Assembly (NCBI RefSeq): GCF_027270315.1
Contig: NZ_CP114413.1
Span: forward strand, 868,001 to 932,000
Source: Streptomyces cinnabarinus
GTDB lineage: Bacteria; Actinomycetota; Actinomycetes; Streptomycetales; Streptomycetaceae
Reading direction: 5' to 3'
DNA: 64,000 bases
Shown: positions 15,366-23,939 of the stretch, piece by piece
Numbering within the stretch: the first letter of the stretch is position 1
Layout of the letters: the number at the start of each line of letters is the position of its first letter
Program-made: the position numbers and the translations under genes
Notes under the pieces: generated by a model
What the model saw: only the letters and a program-made list of their open reading frames with translations
Told to the model about the DNA's origin: nothing
The model's database searches: none

Positions 15366-16850
15366 ATGACCTCTCCGCTCTCCGCCCCCACGTCCGACGG
15401 GCGCTGGACACCCCGCCTCTGGGGCACCCTGCTGGTGCTCTGCGCCGCGATGTTCCTCGACGCCCTCGACGTCTCGATGGTCGGCGTCGCCCTGCCTTCC
15501 ATCGGCTCCGACCTGGGCCTTTCCACCTCCACACTGCAGTGGATCGTCAGCGGCTACATCCTTGGCTACGGCGGACTGCTGCTCCTCGGCGGACGCGCGG
15601 CGGACCTGCTGGGCCGACGCCAGGTCTTCCTGGTGGCCCTCGGTGTCTTCGCGCTCGCCTCGCTGCTCGGCGGGCTCGTCGACTCCGGCCCGCTGCTCAT
15701 CGCCAGCCGGTTCATCAAGGGACTGAGCGCCGCCTTCACCGCGCCCGCCGGACTGTCCATCATCACCACGACCTTCGCCGAGGGCCCGCTGCGCAACCGC
15801 GCCCTCGCGATCTACACCACCTGCGCCGCCACCGGCTTCTCCATGGGCCTGGTGCTCTCCGGACTGCTCACCGAGGCCAGTTGGCGCCTGACCATGCTGC
15901 TGCCCGCGCCGATCGCCCTGATCGCCCTGGTGGCGGGCCTGAAGCTGCTGCCGCGCAGCCCCCGCGAGAAGAACCACAACGGCTACGACATCCCCGGCGC
16001 CGTCCTCGGCACCGCCTCGATGCTGCTGCTGGTGTTCACCGTCGTCCAGGCCCCGGAGGTCGGCTGGGCCTCCGCCCGTACCCTGCTGTCCTTCCTCGCC
16101 GTCGCCGTCCTGCTGAGCGCCTTCGTCCTGGTCGAGCGCCGCTCCCCCGGACCGCTGGTCCGGCTCGGCGTGCTGCGCTCAGGCAACCAGATCCGCGCCC
16201 AGCTCGGCGCCGTCGCCTTCTTCGGCTCGTACGTCGGATTCCAGTTCCTGACCACCCTCTACATGCAGTCGCTGCTCGGCTGGTCCGCCCTGCACACCGC
16301 GCTCGCCTTCCTGCCGGCCGGCGCGCTGGTGGCGCTGTCCTCGACGAAGGTCGGCTCGATCGTGGACCGCTTCGGCACCCAGAAGCTGATCGCGGCGGGC
16401 TTCGCGCTCATGGTCGCCGGCTACGCGCTGTTCCTCCGGATCGACCTCGATCCGGTCTACGCCGCGACCATCCTGCCGTCGATGCTGCTGATCGGCGCGG
16501 CCTGCGCGCTGGTCTTCCCCTCGCTCAACATCCAGGCCACCAACGGCGTCGACGACCACGAGCAGGGCATGGTCTCCGGTCTGCTCAACACCTCGGTGCA
16601 GGTGGGCGGCGCGATCTTCCTCGCCGTGGTGACCGCGGTGGTGACCGCCGGCGCACCCGACCGGCCCACCCCGCAGGCGGTCCTCGACAGCTACCGTCCC
16701 GGCTTCGTGGTGGTGGCCTGCGTCGCCGTCGCGGGCCTGCTGATCACGCTCACCGGCCTGCGCGGGCGGCGTCCCGCCCAGCCGTCCGTCGTGGTCGCCA
16801 AGTCCACTGTGCGGGAGACGGAGAAGGACCGGGTTCCGGTCCGCGACTAG
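15366..16850 (+). CDS. MFS drug exporter, DHA2 (EmrB/QacA) family
   Basis: The 494-residue protein has fourteen predicted membrane segments. It shows the DHA2 signatures LDVSMVGVALPSIGSDLG in helix 1 (motif D1), GGRAADLLGRRQ after helix 2 (motif A), and the helix-5 stretch ATGFSMGLVLSG (motif C of antiporters). Such pumps export drugs or self-made antibiotics with proton exchange. The start at 15366 is set by the leaderless promoter. Regulation by the divergent MarR protein is strongly suggested by the shared operator. A stable terminator follows the gene at 16869-16906. Confidence 0.92.
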   Translation: MTSPLSAPTSDGRWTPRLWGTLLVLCAAMFLDALDVSMVGVALPSIGSDLGLSTSTLQWIVSGYILGYGGLLLLGGRAADLLGRRQVFLVALGVFALASLLGGLVDSGPLLIASRFIKGLSAAFTAPAGLSIITTTFAEGPLRNRALAIYTTCAATGFSMGLVLSGLLTEASWRLTMLLPAPIALIALVAGLKLLPRSPREKNHNGYDIPGAVLGTASMLLLVFTVVQAPEVGWASARTLLSFLAVAVLLSAFVLVERRSPGPLVRLGVLRSGNQIRAQLGAVAFFGSYVGFQFLTTLYMQSLLGWSALHTALAFLPAGALVALSSTKVGSIVDRFGTQKLIAAGFALMVAGYALFLRIDLDPVYAATILPSMLLIGAACALVFPSLNIQATNGVDDHEQGMVSGLLNTSVQVGGAIFLAVVTAVVTAGAPDRPTPQAVLDSYRPGFVVVACVAVAGLLITLTGLRGRRPAQPSVVVAKSTVRETEKDRVPVRD

Positions 16851-16868
16851 GGGGACCGTCTCCACATC

Positions 16869-16906
16869 AGGTGCCCGGCGGGGGTCGCTTGCCCCGCCGG
16901 GCACCT
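16869..16906 (+). terminator. Rho-independent type hairpin after the exporter gene
   Basis: AGGTGCCCGGCGGGG (16869-16883) pairs fully with CCCCGCCGGGCACCT (16892-16906), a 15-bp stem with an 8-nt loop, followed by a short CTGCCTGTTTG run. Confidence 0.8.
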
Positions 16907-16924
16907 GCCTGTTTGACTCCTCGT

Positions 16925-17209
16925 ATGAGTCAGTACGGGGGCCGGCGCAACAAGGCCGAGCAGGACGCATTTGTCGTCGAGGTGGGATACGCGCTGGTCA
17001 GCGCCGTGTTCGCGGCGGGAGTGGTGTTCGGGGCCGTCGCCGGTCCGGCGCTGCTGTTCGATCTGCCGTGGACGGCGGAGTCGCTGCTGTGGCAGGGCGG
17101 CAAGTGGCTCGCCGTGGTCGTCTTCGGCGTACGGGTGATCAGCGTGCTGGTGCGCCACCGGCATGCGCGTCAGCCCAGCCAGCCCGGCCGCACCAACCCC
17201 GACTCGTAG
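16925..17209 (+). CDS. small two-helix membrane protein, DUF6332-like
   Basis: The 94-residue product has a polar start MSQYGGRRNKAEQDAF, then a first hydrophobic helix (about 18-42, EVGYALVSAVFAAGVVFGAV) and a second (about 59-75), and an Arg/His-rich tail. The first helix with its glutamate resembles the streptomycete DUF6332 family, of unknown function; this name is from memory. Its last 40 bp overlap the end of the response-regulator gene on the opposite strand. There is no clear ribosome site. Coding potential of the overlapped tail is uncertain, but the body has typical codon use. Confidence 0.65.
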   Translation: MSQYGGRRNKAEQDAFVVEVGYALVSAVFAAGVVFGAVAGPALLFDLPWTAESLLWQGGKWLAVVVFGVRVISVLVRHRHARQPSQPGRTNPDS

Positions 17210-17835
17210 GCGAGCACGACCAGTTGGGCCCGGTCCCGGGCGCCCAGCTTGACCATCGTGCGGCTCACATGGGTCTTCGCGGTGAGCGGACTGACCACCA
17301 GACGGCGGGCGATCTCCTCGTTGGACAGCCCGATGCCGACCAGGGCCATCACCTCCCGCTCCCGCTCGGTGAGTTCGGCGAGGGCGTCGGCCGCCGCGGG
17401 CTCCTTGGAACGGGCGGCGAACTCCGCGATCAGCCGCCGGGTCACCCCGGGCGAGAGCAGCGCGTCCCCGCCGACCACCGCCCGTACGGCGCGCAGGAGT
17501 TCCTCCGGTTCGGTGTCCTTCACCAGAAAGCCCGAGGCCCCGGAGCGGATGGCCTCGAAGACGTACTCGTCGAGCTCGAAGGTCGTGAGCATCACCACCC
17601 GCACGTCCTTCAGCCGGTCGTCCTCGGTGATCCGCCGGGTCGCGGCCAGCCCGTCCAGGACGGGCATGCGAATGTCCATTAGGACGACGTCCGGGGCGAG
17701 TTCACGGACCGCGCGCAGCGCCTCCTCGCCGTCGGCCGCCTCACCGGCCACCTCGATGTCGGGCTGCGCGTCGAGCAGCGCCCGGAAGCCGGCCCGCACC
17801 AGTGACTGGTCGTCGGCGAGCAGTACGCGGATCAC
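17170..17835 (-). CDS. NarL/LuxR-type response regulator
   Basis: The 221-residue protein has a receiver domain with D8-D9, phosphoacceptor D54 in VVLMDIRMP, threonine in VVMLTTF and lysine in SGFLVKDT, then a LuxR-type HTH (about 150-215: ELTEREREVMALVGIGLSNEEIARRL, TAKTHVSR). Its start overlaps the end of the histidine-kinase gene by 4 bp, so the two form a cognate pair. The target genes are not evident. The stop lies inside the end of the small membrane protein gene on the other strand. Confidence 0.95.
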   Translation of the reverse strand: MIRVLLADDQSLVRAGFRALLDAQPDIEVAGEAADGEEALRAVRELAPDVVLMDIRMPVLDGLAATRRITEDDRLKDVRVVMLTTFELDEYVFEAIRSGASGFLVKDTEPEELLRAVRAVVGGDALLSPGVTRRLIAEFAARSKEPAAADALAELTEREREVMALVGIGLSNEEIARRLVVSPLTAKTHVSRTMVKLGARDRAQLVVLAYESGLVRPGWLG

Positions 17836-19058
17836 CGGTCGTCCTCCTTCGCGGTGAGGGGCAGTACGGCGAGCACCCGGAAGCCTCCGTCGGCCCGCGG
17901 GCCCGCCTCGATCGTGCCACCCAGGGCCGCGGCCCGCTCCCGCATTCCGGCCAGACCGTTGCCGCTGCCGCCCGCGTCGGCGCCGGTGGCGGGGCCGTCG
18001 TCGTCGACCCGGATCCGGAGGGTGCCGCCCTCCTGGTCGAGGTGCACGCGCGCGCGCCGGGATCCGGAGTGCCGTACGACATTGGTGAGGGCCTCCTGGA
18101 CGATCCGGAAGGCCGCGAGGTCGGTGCCGGGCGGCAGCGGGGGCGGTGCGCCGTGCGCCTCGACGGACAGTCCGGCCCGGCCCGCCTGCTCCACCAGTTC
18201 GGGCAGCCGGTCGAGTCCGGGCGCGGGCGTGCGCGGCGCGTCACCGGGCGCCCGGAGCGTGTCGAGTACCTGCCGCACCTCGCCGAGCGCCTCCTTGCTC
18301 TGCGCCTTGATGGTGCTCAGGGCGGTCCGGGCCTGCTCGGGATCGGAGTCGAGGAGCGCGAGGCCCACACCTGCCTGGACGTTGATGACGGAGATGCTGT
18401 GCGCCAGTACGTCGTGCAGCTCCCGGGCGATCCGCAGCCGCTCCTCGTCCGCCCGCCGCCTGGCCGCCTGCGCCCGCTCGGCCTGCTCCTTGACCCACTG
18501 CTCCCGACGGGTGCGCACCAGTTCCGACAGCGCCACCACGGCCAGCACCCAGGCGGCGATCGCGCCTTCCTGCCCCCAGGGCGCGGCCGAGTCCCCGGCG
18601 GGCGGCAGCCACTGGTAGAGCCAGTGGCCGACCAGCACATGTCCGGCCCACAGGGCGCCCAGGGCCGACCAGGCGGCCCGGCGATGCCCCGCGACGATCG
18701 CGCTGAAGCAGCTGATCGCCACGGTCAGGAAGACCGGCCCGTACGGATACCCGGCGCCGAGATAGACCATGACCGCACCGGCCGTACCGCAGACGACCGC
18801 GACCGGATACCGGTGCCGCCACAGCAGCATCAGACCGGCCACGAGCAACAGCACCCGGGCGAAGGGATCGAGGGCGACCCGCTCGTCCACCTGCCCTTTC
18901 GCGGCGTAGTTCGACCCGATCAGCACGAAGGCGGTGACGAGTGCCGTCGACCGCCAGGGCCACCGCGCCCGCCGCTCCTGCCGCCACCACGGCGGCCCGC
19001 TCCGCCACCAGTGCGGCGGACCGGCCGCGGGCGCACGCTGCTCCTCCATGTCCGCCAC
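17832..19058 (-). CDS. NarL-type sensor histidine kinase
   Basis: The 408-residue protein has a short cytosolic N-terminus, about six membrane helices between residues 36 and 185, then a dimerisation domain of the HisKA_3 type with phosphoacceptor H215 in RIARELHDVLAHS, and a HATPase with the N box near ALTNVVRHS and G box near DDDGPATG and GNGLAGMRERA. It lacks an extracellular sensor domain of any size, so it probably senses something in or at the membrane. It is co-transcribed with the response regulator downstream. Confidence 0.95.
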   Translation of the reverse strand: MADMEEQRAPAAGPPHWWRSGPPWWRQERRARWPWRSTALVTAFVLIGSNYAAKGQVDERVALDPFARVLLLVAGLMLLWRHRYPVAVVCGTAGAVMVYLGAGYPYGPVFLTVAISCFSAIVAGHRRAAWSALGALWAGHVLVGHWLYQWLPPAGDSAAPWGQEGAIAAWVLAVVALSELVRTRREQWVKEQAERAQAARRRADEERLRIARELHDVLAHSISVINVQAGVGLALLDSDPEQARTALSTIKAQSKEALGEVRQVLDTLRAPGDAPRTPAPGLDRLPELVEQAGRAGLSVEAHGAPPPLPPGTDLAAFRIVQEALTNVVRHSGSRRARVHLDQEGGTLRIRVDDDGPATGADAGGSGNGLAGMRERAAALGGTIEAGPRADGGFRVLAVLPLTAKEDDR

Positions 19059-19145
19059 GCTAGACGCCGACGCCGCCGGGCCGCGTCACCCGCGCGTGGT
19101 GATCACGGATACTCCCAGGGAAGTACGCGGCGGAGGGAGCAGCGC

Positions 19146-19700
19146 ATGGGGCGGCAAGTGACGGTCGAGGTCGAGCTGGTGGAGGGACCGGCCGCGGCGC
19201 GGTACGAGGAGGCGTTCCGGCTGATCTACGCCGAGGCGTTCGCCGGACCGCCGTACCGGGTGACCGCCGCCGACGTCACCGACGCCTTCCGGCACTTTCC
19301 CTCCCTGACCGCCAGAACCGGTTTCCGCGCCGCCCTGGCCCGCACCGAGGACGGCGAACCGGCCGGCATGGCGTACGGCTCCCTGTTCGCACCCGACACC
19401 GGCTGGTGGGACCGGCTGACCGAGCGCGTGCCCGACGGCATACGCCGGGAGGACGGACACCGCTCCTTCGGGCTGATGGAACTCGCGGTGCTGGAGCGGT
19501 GGCGAGGGCAGGGTGTCGCGCGGCGTCTGCACGAGAGGCTGCTGGACGGCGTCGGCGCCGAGCGGGTGCTGCTCAACGTCCACCCGGAGAGCGCGGCGGC
19601 GTCGGCCGCCTACCGCGCCTGGGGTTACCGCAGCATCGGCCGGGCCCACCCCTGGGAGGACGCGGACCCGCACGACGCGATGCTCCTCGACCTGCGCTGA
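19146..19700 (+). CDS. GNAT acetyltransferase
   Basis: The 184-residue protein has a GNAT fold with a strand EDGEPAGMAYGSLF, the helix-preceding strand SFGLMELAVLERWRGQGVARRLHERLL, in which RGQGVA is the acetyl-CoA loop, and a terminal SAAASAAYRAWGYRSIGRAHP. The early EAFRLIYAEAFAGPPY is common in a streptomycete subgroup whose substrate is unknown. ATG 19146 has GGAGGGAGC a few bases upstream. It is divergent from the sensor kinase. Confidence 0.85.
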   Translation: MGRQVTVEVELVEGPAAARYEEAFRLIYAEAFAGPPYRVTAADVTDAFRHFPSLTARTGFRAALARTEDGEPAGMAYGSLFAPDTGWWDRLTERVPDGIRREDGHRSFGLMELAVLERWRGQGVARRLHERLLDGVGAERVLLNVHPESAAASAAYRAWGYRSIGRAHPWEDADPHDAMLLDLR

Positions 19701-19716
19701 ACATCGGAGCGGGCGC

Positions 19717-20451
19717 TCACTCCCCGGCGTACGCCGGTCCCGTCTGCGGGAACACCAGGCCCACAGCCTGGGCGAGTTGGCCCGCAGCATGCCGGAAGAA
19801 CCGCTCGCGGTCCTCGACCACCCGGTGGAACTGGCCGAACAGCTCGAAGCCGACGAGGCCGAAGAGCTGCGCCCAGGTCGCGATGAGCGCCGCCATCGTC
19901 TCCGGGGGGAGGTCGGGGGCGAAGTCGGCGGCCATCCGCTCGGCCTCGGGGCGCAGTTCCCCGGGGAGCGGGGTCTTGGCGAGACCGAGTCCCCGGTGGG
20001 CGTCGCGCACGATGCCGATCAGGACCTCGCCGACCCGGGCGGCGGCCGGGATCGTGGTGTCGGGGGCGCTGTAGCCGGGCACCGGAGAACCGTAGATGAG
20101 CGCGTACTCGTGCGGATGCGCGAGCCCCCAGCGGCGTACCGCCTCGCACACCGCGATCCAGCGGTGCGCCGGACCGGCGTCGGCGAACTCGTCGCACGCG
20201 GCCTCGGCGCTCCCTCCGACCGAGTTGTAGGCGTCGATGATCAGTGCCGTCAGCAGGTCGTCGCGGCTCGGGAAGTAGCGGTAGAGCGCGGAGGAGACCA
20301 TGCCGAGTTCGCGGGCCACGGCGCGCAGCGAGAGCTTGGCGGCGCCGTCGGCGGCGAGCTGTCTGCGCGCCTCGTCCTTGATGGCGGCGGTGACCTCGAT
20401 CCTGGCCCGGGCGCGGGCTCCCTGTGGGGTGCTGCCGTGTGCGGTGGTCAT
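19717..20451 (-). CDS. TetR/AcrR-family regulator
   Basis: From ATG 20451 the product is 244 residues; the frame continues upstream through the repeat array but that part is not protein-like. The HTH lies at about 40-72: LSLRAVARELGMVSSALYRYFPSRDDLLTAL. The ligand domain has a WGLAHPHEYALIYGSPVPGYSAP motif seen in the TetR subgroup with a WHG-type C-terminal domain. Its divergent neighbour is an F420-type oxidoreductase, and the region between them carries an unusual array of a repeated GAGAGCA motif that is most simply its binding region. Confidence 0.9.
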   Translation of the reverse strand: MTTAHGSTPQGARARARIEVTAAIKDEARRQLAADGAAKLSLRAVARELGMVSSALYRYFPSRDDLLTALIIDAYNSVGGSAEAACDEFADAGPAHRWIAVCEAVRRWGLAHPHEYALIYGSPVPGYSAPDTTIPAAARVGEVLIGIVRDAHRGLGLAKTPLPGELRPEAERMAADFAPDLPPETMAALIATWAQLFGLVGFELFGQFHRVVEDRERFFRHAAGQLAQAVGLVFPQTGPAYAGE

Positions 20452-20474
20452 GCGGGGAAGTGTCCCACGAAAGC

Positions 20475-20615
20475 GAGAGCACTGCACACAATCGAGAGCA
20501 GTGAACCAAAACGAGAGCATCGAACTAAAAAGAGAGCAGTGCTCTTGCATTGGAGCACCGATCTCGTCCATGCTGTACGAGCAGGAAGCGAGAGCAGTGC
20601 TCACAAAAGAGAGCA
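20475..20615. repeat. array of GAGAGCA motifs at a 19-bp period, likely TetR operator array
   Basis: GAGAGCA starts at 20475, 20494, 20513 and 20532, exactly 19 bp apart, then a degenerate TGGAGCA at 20551, and GAGAGCA again at 20590 and 20609, also 19 bp apart. Between them ACGAGCA occurs at 20577. Two of the units extend to full palindromes, AGAGCAGTGCTCT (20533-20545) and GAGCAGTGCTC (20592-20602). The array fills the 191 bp between the TetR gene and the oxidoreductase. A 19-bp step is close to two helical turns, so all sites face the same side of the DNA. Confidence 0.85.
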
Positions 20616-20642
20616 CCGCTCCGTCACTCAAGGGGGTCCCTC

Positions 20643-21098
20643 ATGGCCACGTCCACGCACGTCAAGAAGCCCGGCTGGTTCACCGTCAACGTCTTCAACC
20701 GCACCGTGGCCTGGCTGACCCGCCGCGGCCTCAGCGTCTGGGGCTCCCGCGTCCTCGCCGTCCGCGGCCGAAAGAGCGGCCAGTGGCGGACCACCCCCGT
20801 GAACCTGCTGACCGTCGACGGCGAGCAGTACCTCGTCGCCCCGCGCGGCCATGTCCAGTGGACGCACAACATGCGCGCGGCAGGCGGCGGTGAGCTGCAC
20901 CTCGGCAAGCACGTGGACGTGTTCACCGCGACCGAGGTCGCCGACGACGACAAGGTGCCCCTGCTGCGCGCCTACCTCAAGCGCTGGAAGGCCGAGGTCG
21001 GCGTCTTCTTCAACGGAGTCGGCCCCGACTCCCCCGACGCCGACCTGCGCCGTATCGCCCCGGATCACCCGGTGTTCCGGATCACCCTCACGAACTAG
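20643..21098 (+). CDS. nitroreductase/deazaflavin (F420)-dependent family oxidoreductase
   Basis: The 151-residue protein fits the small split-barrel Ddn-like family: GWFTVNVFNRTVAWLTRRGL at the start, then LAVRGRKSGQWRTTPVNLL, the typical GRxSGxxRxTP signature at about 40-51, and EQYLVAPRGHVQWTHNMRAAGGG, with WxxN near 76-80. Such enzymes use F420H2 or bind flavins and lipophilic quinone-like substrates. The start ATG follows AAGGGGG at 6-bp spacing. Its stop overlaps the stop of the convergent flavoprotein in a shared CTAG. Likely controlled by the divergent TetR protein. Confidence 0.85.
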   Translation: MATSTHVKKPGWFTVNVFNRTVAWLTRRGLSVWGSRVLAVRGRKSGQWRTTPVNLLTVDGEQYLVAPRGHVQWTHNMRAAGGGELHLGKHVDVFTATEVADDDKVPLLRAYLKRWKAEVGVFFNGVGPDSPDADLRRIAPDHPVFRITLTN

Positions 21099-22375
21099 GA
21101 ACCGGCGCCGGACTCCTCGCCCACGGAACCCACCGGACCCACGGAACCCACGGGACCGACCTGCCCCTGCCGACGGTCCATGGCCGTCAGCGCGCGCTGG
21201 GCCATCGGATGGCTGCGCACCAGCTCCCCCAGCGTCGTCGACCCGCGCGTGATGTCCACGAACGAGCGCCACGCGGGCCGGAACCCGGTCAGCGCGGCGT
21301 GGAACAGCCCCGGACGCCGCTCGAACATCGCCAGCAGCCGCTTGCCGACGCTCATCTCGACGCCGAGCCCGGCCTTGACCGCGAACGCGTAGTTCAGGGC
21401 CTGGCGTCGGGTGTCCACGGCGTCGTGCGCTTCGGCGATCCGCACCGCCCACTCCCCCGCGAGCCGCCCCGAGCGCAGCGCGAAGGAGATGCCCTCACGG
21501 GTCCACGGCTCCAGCAGCCCCGCCGCGTCCCCGCACACCAGCACCCGACCCCGCGACAGCGGAGAGTCGTCGGCACGGCAGCGCGTCAGATGACCGGAGG
21601 AGACGGCCGGTTCGAACCCGGCGAGCCCGAGCCGGCCGATGAACTCCTCCAGATACCGCTTGGTGGCCGCGCCCTCGCCCCGCGCCGAGATCACCCCGAC
21701 CGTCAGCGTGTCGCCCTTGGGGAAGACCCAGCCGTAACTGCCGGGAATCGGCCCCCAGTCGATGAGCACCCGCCCCTGCCAGTCCTCGGCGACGGTCTCC
21801 GGCACCGGGATCTCGGCCTCAAGACCCAGGTCCACCTGGTCGAGCTTCACCCCGACATGCGCTCCTATCCGGCTGGCGCTGCCGTCCGCGCCGACGACCG
21901 CCCGGGCGAGGATCGTCTCGCCGCTCTGGAGGACGACGGCGACCGAACGCCGGTCGGGGACCGCCGAGCCGTGCTGCTCGACCCGCTGGACGGTGACGCC
22001 GGTGCGCAGCTCGGCGCCCGCCTTCTGCGCGTGCTCCACGAGCTGCTGGTCGAACTCGGGCCGGTTGATGAGCCCGAAGAGCATCTTCTTGGAGCGGCGG
22101 GTACGGCTGAAACGGCCGTTGTTCGAGAAGGTCACCGCGTGCACCCGGTCCCGCAGCGGCAGTTCGAAGCCGGGCGGGAGCGCGTCGCGCGAGGGGCCGA
22201 TGATGCCGCCGCCGCACGTCTTGTAGCGCGGCAGCTCGGCTTTCTCCAGCAACAGCACACGCCGCCCCGCGACCGCTGCCGCATAAGCGGCGGAGGCCCC
22301 CGCGGGCCCCGCGCCGACCACGACGACGTCCCACACCTGCCGCACGTCGTCCGCCGAAGAGTTCTCGCTGCTCAC
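21095..22375 (-). CDS. geranylgeranyl-reductase family FAD-dependent oxidoreductase
   Basis: The 426-residue protein has the FAD-binding GxGxxG in VVVGAGPAGASAA (about 18-30), the GGR signature around YKTCGGGIIGPS, and a GD motif at RVLVCGDAAGLLEPWTREGISFAL (about 282-305). The family reduces prenyl chains of lipids, menaquinone or carotenoid precursors, or acts as an epoxidase-like flavoprotein. The last 25 residues are a Gly-Pro-Val-Gly-Ser repeat, encoded by an 18-bp duplication, and are probably disordered. The GTG start at 22375 has no strong ribosome site. Which prenyl compound is reduced cannot be told. Confidence 0.88.
   Translation of the reverse strand: MSSENSSADDVRQVWDVVVVGAGPAGASAAYAAAVAGRRVLLLEKAELPRYKTCGGGIIGPSRDALPPGFELPLRDRVHAVTFSNNGRFSRTRRSKKMLFGLINRPEFDQQLVEHAQKAGAELRTGVTVQRVEQHGSAVPDRRSVAVVLQSGETILARAVVGADGSASRIGAHVGVKLDQVDLGLEAEIPVPETVAEDWQGRVLIDWGPIPGSYGWVFPKGDTLTVGVISARGEGAATKRYLEEFIGRLGLAGFEPAVSSGHLTRCRADDSPLSRGRVLVCGDAAGLLEPWTREGISFALRSGRLAGEWAVRIAEAHDAVDTRRQALNYAFAVKAGLGVEMSVGKRLLAMFERRPGLFHAALTGFRPAWRSFVDITRGSTTLGELVRSHPMAQRALTAMDRRQGQVGPVGSVGPVGSVGEESGAGS
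21122..21157. repeat. 18-bp tandem duplication in the flavoprotein tail
   Basis: Positions 21122-21139 and 21140-21157 are identical at 17 of 18 bases. In frame they encode a Val-Gly-Pro-Val-Gly-Ser repeat near the C-terminus of the geranylgeranyl-reductase-like protein. Confidence 0.85.
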
Positions 22376-22568
22376 GATGGTCTACTGCTCCCGATCAAGC
22401 CGCCTGCCGCTGCTGTCTCCCGCATCCTACGGCGGCGGTTGCCGCAGGCCGCTGTGGGAGGATCGGCGATGTAGGTGCCCACCACACCCGGTGGGGCCTA
22501 CGCTCGCCCGATCAGCCGTACACAGAAGTACGCACATCTACAACGTCGCACCCACGAGGAGCGTGCCC

Positions 22569-23924
22569 ATGTCGTCGAATCCGGTCGCCGAGACCGTCGC
22601 CTCGCTGATGCCGAGGGCGAAGGAAGAGCTCACCGAGCTGGTGGCGTTCAAGTCGGTGGCGGACTTCGACCAGTTCCCGCGCAGCGAGAGCGAGGGCGCC
22701 GCGCGCTGGGTCGCGGACGCGCTGCGCGCCGAGGGCTTCGAGGACATCGCGTTCCTGGACACGCCGGACGGCACCCAGTCGGTGTACGGCTACCTGCCCG
22801 GCCCGGCGGGCGCGAGGACGGTCCTGCTCTACGCCCACTACGACGTGCAGCCGCCGCTGGACGAATCGGCCTGGCTGACCCCGCCGTTCGAGCTGACCGA
22901 GCGCGACGGCCGCTGGTACGGCCGCGGGACCGCCGACTGCAAGGGCGGGCTGGTCATGCACCTGCTGGCGCTGCGCGCGCTGCAGGCCAACGGCGGCGTG
23001 CCGGTGCATGTCAAGGTGATCGCCGAGGGATCCGAGGAGATGGCCACGGGCGGTCTGGAGCGGTACGCCGAGGCGCACCCGGAGCTCCTGGCGGCCGACA
23101 CCATCGTCATCGGTGACGCGGGCAACTTCCGGGTGGGTCTGCCGACGGTCACCACGACGCTGCGCGGGATGACCATGGTCCGGGTGCAGATCGACACCCT
23201 GGTGGGCAATCTGCACTCCGGCCAGTTCGGCGGCGCCGCCCCGGACGCGCTGGGCGCGCTGATCCGCGTACTGGACTCGCTGCGGGCCGAGGACGGCTCG
23301 ACGACGGTCGACGGGCTGGCCCCGGGGTCCGCGTGGGAGGGGCTCCAGTACGACGAGCAGCAGTTCCGCGCGGACGCCAAGGTGCTGGACGGGGTGGAGC
23401 TGATCGGCTCCGGCGCGGTCGCGGACCGTATCTGGTCGCGTCCGGCCGTCACGGTCATGGGCATCGACTGCCCGCCGGTGGTCGGCGCGACCCCGTCCGT
23501 GCAGTCGAGCGCCCGCGCGCTGATCAGTCTGCGGGTGCCGCCGGGCGTGGACGCGGCCGAGGCGACCAAGCTGCTCCAGGCCCATCTGGAGGCGCACACG
23601 CCGTGGGGCGCGCGGGTGCACACCGAGCAGGTCGGGCAGGGCCAGGCGTTCAGCGCCGACACCACCAGCCCGGCGTACGCGGCGATGGCCCGGGCGATGG
23701 CGGTGGCCTACCCGGGCCAGGAGATGCAGTACGCCGGTCAGGGCGGCTCCATCCCGCTGTGCAACACCCTCGCGGCGCTCTACCCGGACGCCGAGATCCT
23801 CCTCATCGGTCTGAGCGAGCCGGAGGCCCAGATCCACGCCGTGAACGAGAGCGTGTCGCCCGAGGAGCTGGAGCGGCTGTCCGTGGCGGAGGCGCTGTTC
23901 CTGCGCAACTACGCGGCGAGCTGA
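22569..23924 (+). CDS. M20-family dipeptidase
   Basis: From ATG 22569, behind GAGGAG with 7-bp spacing, the product is 451 residues. The metal site is complete: H90 and D92 in LYAHYDVQPP, D123 in GRGTADCKGG, E-E in IAEGSEEMA, and a C-terminal histidine in EAQIHAVNESV. The order and the HYDVQPP motif fit the M20C/M20F carnosinase-like dipeptidases that cleave small dipeptides in the cytoplasm. An in-frame extension to 22377 has no support. The next gene on the other strand ends 15 bp after its stop. Confidence 0.92.
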   Translation: MSSNPVAETVASLMPRAKEELTELVAFKSVADFDQFPRSESEGAARWVADALRAEGFEDIAFLDTPDGTQSVYGYLPGPAGARTVLLYAHYDVQPPLDESAWLTPPFELTERDGRWYGRGTADCKGGLVMHLLALRALQANGGVPVHVKVIAEGSEEMATGGLERYAEAHPELLAADTIVIGDAGNFRVGLPTVTTTLRGMTMVRVQIDTLVGNLHSGQFGGAAPDALGALIRVLDSLRAEDGSTTVDGLAPGSAWEGLQYDEQQFRADAKVLDGVELIGSGAVADRIWSRPAVTVMGIDCPPVVGATPSVQSSARALISLRVPPGVDAAEATKLLQAHLEAHTPWGARVHTEQVGQGQAFSADTTSPAYAAMARAMAVAYPGQEMQYAGQGGSIPLCNTLAALYPDAEILLIGLSEPEAQIHAVNESVSPEELERLSVAEALFLRNYAAS

Positions 23925-23939
23925 GCGACGGGCCCCGGG

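Noticed and set aside
20475..20615. Periodic repeats as a CRISPR array
   Set aside because: The repeated unit is 7 bp at a 19-bp period, far shorter than CRISPR repeats and spacers, and it sits in a divergent regulator region without cas genes.
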